From an uncultured Ruminococcus sp. (lineage in GTDB: Bacteria; Bacillota; Clostridia; Oscillospirales; Ruminococcaceae): a stretch of DNA of 12,679 bases. The position numbers were made by a program, and so were the translations under genes. Positions 6,482-12,679 of this stretch are shown one piece after another (position 1 is the first letter of the stretch; each line of letters starts with the position of its first letter). The notes under the pieces are model-generated. The model saw nothing but the letters and a program-made list of their open reading frames with translations, had not been told where the DNA came from and searched no databases. The DNA is taken from assembly GCA_947174625.1 (NCBI GenBank), contig CAMWJT010000022.1, positions 1-12,679 on the forward strand, written 5' to 3'.

Positions 6482-8410
6482 TTATCTTAATTTTGCACCA
6501 CACGGGAATTTGTCATCCACAAACTGTACTGCAATGCTCCCGTCAGGGAGATCGCTTGCACAGATCATACCACAACTTTCCACACCGCAGAGCTTCACCG
6601 GTTTCAGATTCGCAATCAGGATAATTTTTTTGCCGATTAAATCCTCCGGCTTGTAATACTCTGCAATCCCGGAAACAACCTGTCTGCCGCCCATGCCGTC
6701 ATCTAACTGCAATTTTAATAATTTCTTGGATTTCTTGACTTTCTCCGCCTGGAGAACTTTTGCAACACGCAGATCAATCTTTGCAAAATCTTCAATCTGG
6801 ATCTGCTCTGCCAATGGCTCCGGCTCATATGCCGGCGCAGGCTGATTCTGTGCAATGATCTGGTTCAGTTCTTCGATTTCTTTTTCTGCATCAATCCGGG
6901 GGAATAACATATCTCCCTTGTGAACTGTGACATTGACTGGCAGGACATCAAATTTTTCTGCGTTCTCATAAGTCACATGTTCCGGCTCTGCACCGATCTG
7001 CTTCCAGACTTCCGGCATGGTCGTCGGCATGAACGGACTCAGCAATGCAGAGACAATCCGGATGCTTTCGAGTAAATTATATAACACACTGGCAAGCCGT
7101 GCTTTCTGGGATTCGTCCTTGCCGAGTACCCAGGGAGCTGTCTCATCAATATATTTATTTGCCCGGTCAACTAACTTGAAAATCTCCGTCAGTGCAAGAT
7201 TAATCTGTGTATTGTCAATATAAGCATCCACTTCCGGACGGATTGCGCATGCAAGCGTGATTAACTCCTGGTCAATTTCTTCCGGCTGACGTTCTTCCGG
7301 GAGCGTACCGCCGAAATATTTCTGCACCATAGCAACGGTTCTTGACACCAGATTTCCCAGACCATTGGCAAGATCGGTATTGATTCTCTGGATCATGATT
7401 TCATTGGAAAAAGAACTGTCCGAACCCAGTGCCATTTCACGCAGAATATGATACCGGATCGCATCCGGACTGTAGCGCTCACCCAAGATAAACGGATCCA
7501 CGACATTCCCCAGGGATTTGCTCATTTTCTGCCCGTTGAACGTAATCCAGCCATGAACTGCCAGATGCTTCGGCAAAGGCAGCTCCAGAGCCATCAGCAT
7601 TGCCGGCCAGATAATCGCATGAAACCGCATAATGTCTTTGGCGACCATGTGGACATCCGCAGGCCAGAACGTTTCAAAATCCTGATAAGCCTGATTCTCA
7701 TAGCCGAGTGCCGTAATATAATTTGACAGTGCATCAATCCAGACATAGACCACATGCTTCTCATCAAATGTCACAGGAATCCCCCATGTGAAAGATGTCC
7801 GGGACACGCACAGATCTTCCAGTCCGCACTTGATAAAATTATTGACAAGTTCCGTTGCACGGGTGCGTGGCTGTAAATAATCCGTATTTAATAACAGATC
7901 CTCGATTCTGTCCGCAAATGAGGACATTTTAAAGAAATACGCTTCTTCCTCGGCATCAATCACATCCCGACCGCAGTCCGGACATTTGCCGTCTTTTAAT
8001 TGGGATGCCGTCCAGAAACTTTCACACGGTGTACAGTATTTCCCTGTATACTTGCCCTTGTAAATATACCCTTTGTCATATAATTTTTTAAAAATCTTCT
8101 GGACAGATTCCACATGATAATCATCCGTTGTCCGGATGTATCTGTCATAACTGATATTCATATACGACCAGAGTTTCTGGAACACAGCGACGATTTCGTC
8201 AACGTATTCTTTCGGTGTAACGCCTTTTTCTCTGGCTTTCTGTTCAATCTTGAGACCATGTTCGTCCGTCCCCGTCAGGAACATGACATCATGTCCCTGC
8301 ATTCTTCTGTATCTTGCAATGGAATCGCAGGCAACTGTTGTATAACAATGCCCGATGTGGGGATTCCCGGACGGATAATAAATCGGGGTAGTAATATAAA
8401 ATTTCGACAA
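6482..8410 (-). CDS. metG: Methionyl-tRNA synthetase
   Basis: Class I aminoacyl-tRNA synthetase that charges tRNA-Met in the cytoplasm. 642 residues. The Rossmann catalytic domain carries HIGH (18-21) and KMSKS (295-299). The inserted zinc knuckle has Cys126/129 and Cys143/146, the four-Cys form. The helical anticodon-binding domain follows (about 345-500), then a linker, and a C-terminal EMAP II-like tRNA-binding OB fold (about 537-642, with IDLRVAKVLQAEKVKKSKKLL), which usually dimerises. Translation starts at TTG: AGGAGG stands 8 bases upstream of codon TTG-TCG-AAA and no ATG fits the conserved KFYITTPIYYPSG beginning. It lies 44 bases after the lipoprotein gene, with no terminator in that AT-rich gap. 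Its own stop is followed closely by the thiT riboswitch. Confidence 0.98.
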   Translation of the reverse strand: MSKFYITTPIYYPSGNPHIGHCYTTVACDSIARYRRMQGHDVMFLTGTDEHGLKIEQKAREKGVTPKEYVDEIVAVFQKLWSYMNISYDRYIRTTDDYHVESVQKIFKKLYDKGYIYKGKYTGKYCTPCESFWTASQLKDGKCPDCGRDVIDAEEEAYFFKMSSFADRIEDLLLNTDYLQPRTRATELVNNFIKCGLEDLCVSRTSFTWGIPVTFDEKHVVYVWIDALSNYITALGYENQAYQDFETFWPADVHMVAKDIMRFHAIIWPAMLMALELPLPKHLAVHGWITFNGQKMSKSLGNVVDPFILGERYSPDAIRYHILREMALGSDSSFSNEIMIQRINTDLANGLGNLVSRTVAMVQKYFGGTLPEERQPEEIDQELITLACAIRPEVDAYIDNTQINLALTEIFKLVDRANKYIDETAPWVLGKDESQKARLASVLYNLLESIRIVSALLSPFMPTTMPEVWKQIGAEPEHVTYENAEKFDVLPVNVTVHKGDMLFPRIDAEKEIEELNQIIAQNQPAPAYEPEPLAEQIQIEDFAKIDLRVAKVLQAEKVKKSKKLLKLQLDDGMGGRQVVSGIAEYYKPEDLIGKKIILIANLKPVKLCGVESCGMICASDLPDGSIAVQFVDDKFPCGAKLR

Positions 8411-8454
8411 TCCGAACTCCTCCTGTCTGAATATTTAATTTAATTTATTTTATT

Positions 8455-9207
8455 TTATTCTTCTGTATCATCATCTGAATCCTGTTCCGGATTTTCGTCT
8501 GCATTTTCCGGCTCTGGTTCTGTCGCTGTTTTCTGATCTACAATTGTGATACCGCCGTCCGTCCATGTAACATAGCCGTCATCTACCCAACTATCTGTGT
8601 CATTGCTCCAGACGTGCGGTTTATCCGCCATAGACATGGACTGATATTTGACTTCATAATGATCTCCGACTGCGGCATCTTCCGGAATGGTCACGTTCAA
8701 TTGCAGGAGACTGCCGGGGGTATCCCGGATCTGTGCGCCGGAACTCCATGCCGTCCACAGGAAATGTTTTTCATCATTAATGGAATAATAGACAGAATAA
8801 CTTGTTTCCTGGTTGTCTGCCGTGAATTTGCAGCGCTCATCCACAGAAGCGCCCCATTCTGAATAAGTGATACCGGAATTCTCATCCAGCTGAATCATCA
8901 CAGGAACAACGTAATCCTGTGCCTTGAGTTCATCCAGTGTGACTTCAATGCTTTCAATTGTCACACGGATGTCGCTTGTGCCGTCAGCTTTCGGCTGATT
9001 CTCTGGCATCTTTTCTTTTGGCTTCTCCGACAGGACGGGGGTGGTGACTTCCTCAACCTGTCCGTCGTCCTCTGCGACGGTATTCACAGTGCTGTCGGGA
9101 TTTTCTACAGAAGAATCCGTCTCAGAATCCTGCTTTTTATTACATCCTGCCAGTGCGGCAGTCGTCACACAACACATGAGAATACACAATATTTTACGAA
9201 ATTTCAT
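8455..9207 (-). CDS. Lipoprotein with a cohesin-like beta-sandwich domain
   Basis: Predicted cell-surface lipoprotein of 250 residues. A signal peptide (1-21) ends in the lipobox LAGC with acylated Cys22. An acidic, Pro/Thr/Ser-rich linker spans about 23-78. A beta-rich domain (about 79-224) follows, then an acidic tail (228-250). The domain's layout recalls cohesins of Ruminococcus: an opening strand VTIESIEVT, VVPVMIQLDENSGI (100-113), HFLWTAWSSGA (148-158), the characteristic LLQLNVTIPEDAAVGDHY (167-184) and a closing GGITIVD. This is pattern recognition, not an alignment, and the function is unproven. If correct, it could hold dockerin enzymes such as the GH5 in this window on the cell. 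Any other Ig-like lipoprotein is possible. The ATG has AGGAG 9 bases upstream. It follows nadC after 45 bases and precedes metG, an odd setting. Confidence 0.85.
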   Translation of the reverse strand: MKFRKILCILMCCVTTAALAGCNKKQDSETDSSVENPDSTVNTVAEDDGQVEEVTTPVLSEKPKEKMPENQPKADGTSDIRVTIESIEVTLDELKAQDYVVPVMIQLDENSGITYSEWGASVDERCKFTADNQETSYSVYYSINDEKHFLWTAWSSGAQIRDTPGSLLQLNVTIPEDAAVGDHYEVKYQSMSMADKPHVWSNDTDSWVDDGYVTWTDGGITIVDQKTATEPEPENADENPEQDSDDDTEE

Positions 9208-9252
9208 AACAAATGACTCCTTTCAGATTGCATCATAATATAAAATTAATAT

Positions 9253-10092
9253 TTATTTCTCAAATCGCATAGAAATATCAAAACACTGTACCGAATGTGT
9301 CAATGCACCCAGAGAGATAATATCTACTCCGGTTTTTGCAATTTCGGCAATGTTCTGTTCTGTGACGTTCCCGGATGCTTCCAGTAATGCTCTGCCGTCT
9401 GTGATCCGGACAGCTTCTGCCATATCCTCACAGGACATGTTATCTAACATGATGATCTCGCAACGGCAGTCCAATGCTTCCTGCAATTCTTCCAGATTCC
9501 GGACTTCGACTTCAATTTTGGTCATATGACCGATCTTTTCCCGGAGTGCCGTCACAGCCGGTGTAATTCCGCCGTAAACGTCAATATGATTATCTTTGAG
9601 CATTGCGCCTTCGGACAAATTATATCTGTGATTCTTGCCGCCGCCGATTGTGACAGCATATTTCTGCAATCGTCTCAATCCCGGCAGTGTCTTTCTGGTG
9701 TCCGTGATCTGCGCTTTCGTCCCGGCAACCAATTCGACACAGCGATTGGTTGCCGTAGCAATCCCGGACAAATGCTGTAAAAGATTCAGCGCCGTGCGTT
9801 CTCCTTTCAGGAGCGTCCCGGAATTGCCTGTCATAATGGCGATTTTATCGCCTTTCCGGATCTTGTCGCCGTCCTTGTAATAAGCCTTAAATTCTACATC
9901 ACCGCCGACCAGTTCAAACACTCTCTTGGCAATCTCCAGACCACAGAGAACGCCGTCCGCCTTGGCGATATAATACGCACTGCTTGTGTGATCCTCCGGG
10001 AGCAGATAATCTGTCGTCACATCGACATAGTGAATATCCTCCTCCAGCGCATTGAGAATCACAGAATCCACATAACTTTGCAATAATTTCAT
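9253..10092 (-). CDS. nadC: Nicotinate-nucleotide pyrophosphorylase (quinolinate phosphoribosyltransferase)
   Basis: Converts quinolinate and PRPP to nicotinate mononucleotide, CO2 and pyrophosphate in de novo NAD synthesis. The 279 residues are full length. The N-terminal domain has LEEDIHYVDVTTDYL (16-30), and ERTALNLLQHLSG (98-110) follows. Active-site residues of the family are present: Arg133-Lys134 in DTRKTLPGLR, His155-Arg156 in GGKNHRYNL, Lys166 in MLKDNHI, Glu195 in EVEVRN, and Asp217 in IMLDNM. It starts 11 bases after the nadB stop. The nearest good Shine-Dalgarno (AAAGGAG) lies inside the end of nadB about 16 bases from this ATG, unusually far, and no earlier in-frame start exists. 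Translation is therefore probably coupled to nadB. Confidence 0.97.
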   Translation of the reverse strand: MKLLQSYVDSVILNALEEDIHYVDVTTDYLLPEDHTSSAYYIAKADGVLCGLEIAKRVFELVGGDVEFKAYYKDGDKIRKGDKIAIMTGNSGTLLKGERTALNLLQHLSGIATATNRCVELVAGTKAQITDTRKTLPGLRRLQKYAVTIGGGKNHRYNLSEGAMLKDNHIDVYGGITPAVTALREKIGHMTKIEVEVRNLEELQEALDCRCEIIMLDNMSCEDMAEAVRITDGRALLEASGNVTEQNIAEIAKTGVDIISLGALTHSVQCFDISMRFEK

Positions 10093-10103
10093 GATTTAAT
10101 TGA

Positions 10104-11591
10104 TTAGACTCCTTTCTCCTCGACAAGTGCCTCATTGAGAATTAAAAACGCAATTGTCGCTGTGGCTCTTGCCTCTACATAATCCGCATTGATGATATAC
10201 TTGCCGTCTTCGAGCTGATGCAGGATTTCACAGACTTTGCTGAAATTTTCCTGTGTCTTTTCTGCATTGGGAATGACAAAATAACTTTCCTGCAAGATAT
10301 GCCGTAACTGTGTCCGGATGCCGTGGGGGACAGATTCCGTACGGTTCTCATCATCAAAATTATATTTCTCAAAATTTTTAATGTTTCCGGTTTTTTCCAG
10401 TTTCTTTGCAATATCCTGCGCCGCATGCCGTGAAAATACCAACGCTTCCAGGAGGGAATTACTTGCAAGCCGATTATTGCCGTGTACACCGGTATTGGAA
10501 CATTCTCCGCAGGCATATAAATTTTTCACTCTGGTTCTGGAATCAGAATCGACCTGAATCCCGCCCATTAAATAATGCTGACACGGATAAATCGGGATTC
10601 TGTCTTTTGTCATATCATAGCCCTGATCTAATAAATTCCGGTAGATCATGGGGAATCTGTTCCGGACTTCTTCCGGATTTTTATGCGTAATATCCAGATA
10701 AAATTCATCAGAACCAGTTCTCCGGCTTTCCAGGACAATCGCATTGGACACCACATCACGTGGCGCAAGTTCTAATCTGTCATCATAACGCTGCATGAAT
10801 CTTTCTCCATGGCAATTTAATAAATATGCCCCCTCGCCCCGGACAGCTTCTGAAATCAAAAAGCATTCTCTTGTATGACGATTATTAAATGCCGTCGGAT
10901 GGAACTGGATTAAACTCAATCCCCGGATCATAGCACCCATATTGCAGGCAAACATAATCCCGTCTCCGGTAGCAATAGCAGAATTCGTCGTAAACTCGTA
11001 AACTCTGCCGATACCGCCCGTTGCCAGAATCAGGAATTGACTATGCACAGTCCTGTATTGTGCATCATGAAGTGTGAGTGCTGAAAATCCGGTCTTTGTT
11101 TTCTTCACATCACATAACAGCGTATTTTCCCGGATTTCCACATTCGGGAGTGTCTGCACATGTGCCAGTAATTTTTCAGCGATCTCCCGTCCGGTAGCGT
11201 CCTTATGATGAAAAATTCTCCGGCGGCTGTGACCGCCCTCCAGTGTCCTGTGATAATCCCCGTTTCCGAGTTTATCAAAATCCACACCGATTGAGATAAT
11301 CCTTGCAATATCCTGCGCCGCTTCTTCGACCAGCATATGCACTGTTTTATGATTATTCTGGAAGCCCCCTGCAATATACGTGTCATTCTCATGCAGAGAA
11401 GTCTTATCTTCCGGAGAGTTGTAAACTCCGGCAATACCGCCCTGTGCCAGGGCAGTATTGCAGAGTGTCAGTTCTCGTTTGGATAATAATAAAATTTTTG
11501 CTGTTTCCGGCAGATTGATAGCGGCATACAATCCCGCAGCACCTGCGCCGGCAATAATGACATCATAGCAATTTGTATCATAATCCTGCAT
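10104..11591 (-). CDS. nadB: L-aspartate oxidase
   Basis: FAD enzyme that oxidises L-aspartate to iminoaspartate, the first step of NAD synthesis. In anaerobes fumarate can be the electron acceptor. 495 residues, a normal length. The dinucleotide fold GAGAAG is at 15-20, followed by NTALAQGGIAGV (45-56). Substrate and catalytic parts of the succinate dehydrogenase/fumarate reductase family are visible: HPTAF (His231), SEAVRGEGAYLLN (247-259), APRDVVSNAI (Arg278) and HYLMGGI (His339). The FAD-binding GVHGNNRLASNSLLEALVF stretch is at 368-386, and a short helical C-terminal domain follows. The ATG has AAGGAG 12 bases upstream. It begins 16 bases after the phosphorylase stop and precedes nadC. 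nadA, which makes quinolinate from the product, is not in the window. Confidence 0.97.
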   Translation of the reverse strand: MQDYDTNCYDVIIAGAGAAGLYAAINLPETAKILLLSKRELTLCNTALAQGGIAGVYNSPEDKTSLHENDTYIAGGFQNNHKTVHMLVEEAAQDIARIISIGVDFDKLGNGDYHRTLEGGHSRRRIFHHKDATGREIAEKLLAHVQTLPNVEIRENTLLCDVKKTKTGFSALTLHDAQYRTVHSQFLILATGGIGRVYEFTTNSAIATGDGIMFACNMGAMIRGLSLIQFHPTAFNNRHTRECFLISEAVRGEGAYLLNCHGERFMQRYDDRLELAPRDVVSNAIVLESRRTGSDEFYLDITHKNPEEVRNRFPMIYRNLLDQGYDMTKDRIPIYPCQHYLMGGIQVDSDSRTRVKNLYACGECSNTGVHGNNRLASNSLLEALVFSRHAAQDIAKKLEKTGNIKNFEKYNFDDENRTESVPHGIRTQLRHILQESYFVIPNAEKTQENFSKVCEILHQLEDGKYIINADYVEARATATIAFLILNEALVEEKGV

Positions 11592-11607
11592 TTAAAAAAG
11601 CATCTCC

Positions 11608-12679
11608 TTAATTTGCAAATACAACAGGCTGAATCTGCCAGATTTCTTCTGCATATTCCCGGATTGTCCTGTCAGAACTGAATTTCCCGGCATTGCAGAT
11701 ATTATGCCACTGTTTCTTCGCAAATGCCATCCGGTCTGCCTGATAATCCTGCAAAGCCTTGATTTTCGTATCACAATAGTCCTGGAAATCTCCCAGAACA
11801 TAGTAATGATCCGGTTCATGCCAGCTTGCGCCTTCAGTCAGTGCGTCGTATAATTCTTTGAAATCGCCGCTGCCGCCGTCCGAGAATGTGCCGTCCATGA
11901 GTGTCTGGACAACTTTCCGGAGCTTTGCATTCTCCGCCAGAAGTTTCCGGCTGTCGTAAACCGGGAAAATTTTCTCCAGTTCTTCCACTCTTGCGCCGAA
12001 AATATAATTATTTTCTTCGCCTGCCTCCTGGACAATTTCCACGTTTGCGCCGTCATACGTCCCCAAAGTAACCGCACCATTGAGCATTAACTTCATGTTG
12101 CCCGTGCCGGATGCTTCTGTACCGGCAGTAGAAATCTGTTCAGAGATGTCCGCTGCTGCGACTAATTTTTCTGCATAAGAAACATTGTAATCCGCCACAA
12201 AGAAAACTTTGATCTTGTCGCAGACTTCCGGATCAGCATCAATCATCGCAGCAATTTCATTGATAAACTTGATAATTGCTTTTGCTCTCCGGTAACCAGG
12301 CGCAGCCTTTGCACCGAAGATGAATGCCACTGGCGGAATATTCTCAATACTGCCGTCCTTGATGCCATGATATAAATACAGAATCGAGAACGCATTCAGG
12401 AGCTGTCTCTTGTATTCATGCAGACGCTTGATCTGGATGTCAAACACAGTATTTTCAGCATTGAAGAATTTCTCACAAGCTGCCTGATCTGCAAAACGCT
12501 CCGGCTCTCTGGTATAGATATTCTCTACAAGCTGTTGTTTCTTCGTCAGCTTGATCTTCATGAAGCGATTCATGATGTTCTCGTCTTCTGCGAAATAATC
12601 CAGATTCTTGAGTAAATCCAGATTTTTCTTCCAGTCTTCCGAGCCTGCCAATTCTGTCAATAATACGGACAATTCCTGA
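11608..12679 (-). CDS. glgP: Glycogen/starch phosphorylase, C-terminal part, 5' end outside the window
   Basis: Alpha-glucan phosphorylase (GT35), which releases glucose 1-phosphate from glycogen, starch or maltodextrin using phosphate and PLP. About 357 codons are visible and the frame is open to the window edge, so the first 450 or so residues of a roughly 800-residue enzyme are missing. The TTG at 12670-12672 is an internal codon, not a start. The C-terminal catalytic half is clear: FDIQIKRLHEYKRQLLN, the IFGAKAAPGY loop, then EASGTGNMKLMLNGAVTLGT, whose Lys (codon at 12091-12093) carries PLP, and TYDGANVEI. The usual C-terminal FSSDRTIREYAEEIW closes the protein. It lies 16 bases upstream of nadB with no terminator and is probably cotranscribed. 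The symbol malP would fit equally well; substrate preference cannot be told. Confidence 0.96.
   Translation of the reverse strand, partial: QELSVLLTELAGSEDWKKNLDLLKNLDYFAEDENIMNRFMKIKLTKKQQLVENIYTREPERFADQAACEKFFNAENTVFDIQIKRLHEYKRQLLNAFSILYLYHGIKDGSIENIPPVAFIFGAKAAPGYRRAKAIIKFINEIAAMIDADPEVCDKIKVFFVADYNVSYAEKLVAAADISEQISTAGTEASGTGNMKLMLNGAVTLGTYDGANVEIVQEAGEENNYIFGARVEELEKIFPVYDSRKLLAENAKLRKVVQTLMDGTFSDGGSGDFKELYDALTEGASWHEPDHYYVLGDFQDYCDTKIKALQDYQADRMAFAKKQWHNICNAGKFSSDRTIREYAEEIWQIQPVVFAN

Noticed and set aside
8433..8457. Five near-tandem TAAAA/TAAAT pentamers between the lipoprotein gene and metG
   Set aside because: It is a short low-complexity AT tract in an intergenic gap with no sign of phase-variation function.
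12670..12672. TTG as a start codon for a short 354-residue phosphorylase
   Set aside because: The frame stays open to the window edge and the sequence is the C-terminal half of a conserved 800-residue enzyme, so this is an internal Leu codon.

Overview
The window looks like a chromosomal segment from an anaerobic, fibre- or starch-degrading Bacillota of the Ruminococcus type (Oscillospiraceae). The reasons are a secreted GH5 cellulase ending in a type I dockerin, a lipoprotein that looks cohesin-like, AGGAGG-type ribosome binding sites, sigma-A promoters with 17-base spacers, and the protein families present. This placement is inference from gene content; there is no marker gene such as rRNA. 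Every gene I can support is on the minus strand, so transcription runs from high to low coordinates. I saw no tRNA, rRNA, insertion sequence, CRISPR array or prophage gene.

In transcription order, the right half (12679 to 5652) is a tight same-strand run. It holds the C-terminal part of glycogen/starch phosphorylase, then nadB and nadC (NAD synthesis from aspartate, without nadA in view), a small lipoprotein with a cohesin-like domain, metG, and the thiamine transporter gene thiT. I found no terminator inside this run until a TPP riboswitch with its own intrinsic terminator, which begins about 18 bases after the metG stop and controls thiT.

The middle (5642 to 3885) is the mgtE unit. It has a near-consensus promoter directly after thiT, an unusually long leader of about 250 bases with mutually exclusive long-range helices, the Mg2+ channel/transporter gene mgtE, and a terminator. 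I do not recognise the leader as a standard M-box, and it is the best candidate here for an undescribed regulatory RNA.

The left part (3860 to 1) starts with two palindromic repeats and a near-perfect sigma-A promoter. These precede serC and serA (serine synthesis from 3-phosphoglycerate). A strong terminator follows serA, and only about 30 bases later comes the dockerin-bearing GH5 cellulase, cut by the window edge. A 10-base-period direct repeat lies between that terminator and the cellulase ribosome binding site.

Functionally the window mixes housekeeping metabolism (serine, NAD, methionyl-tRNA, thiamine, Mg2+) with polysaccharide use (GH5-dockerin enzyme, alpha-glucan phosphorylase, possible cell-surface cohesin).
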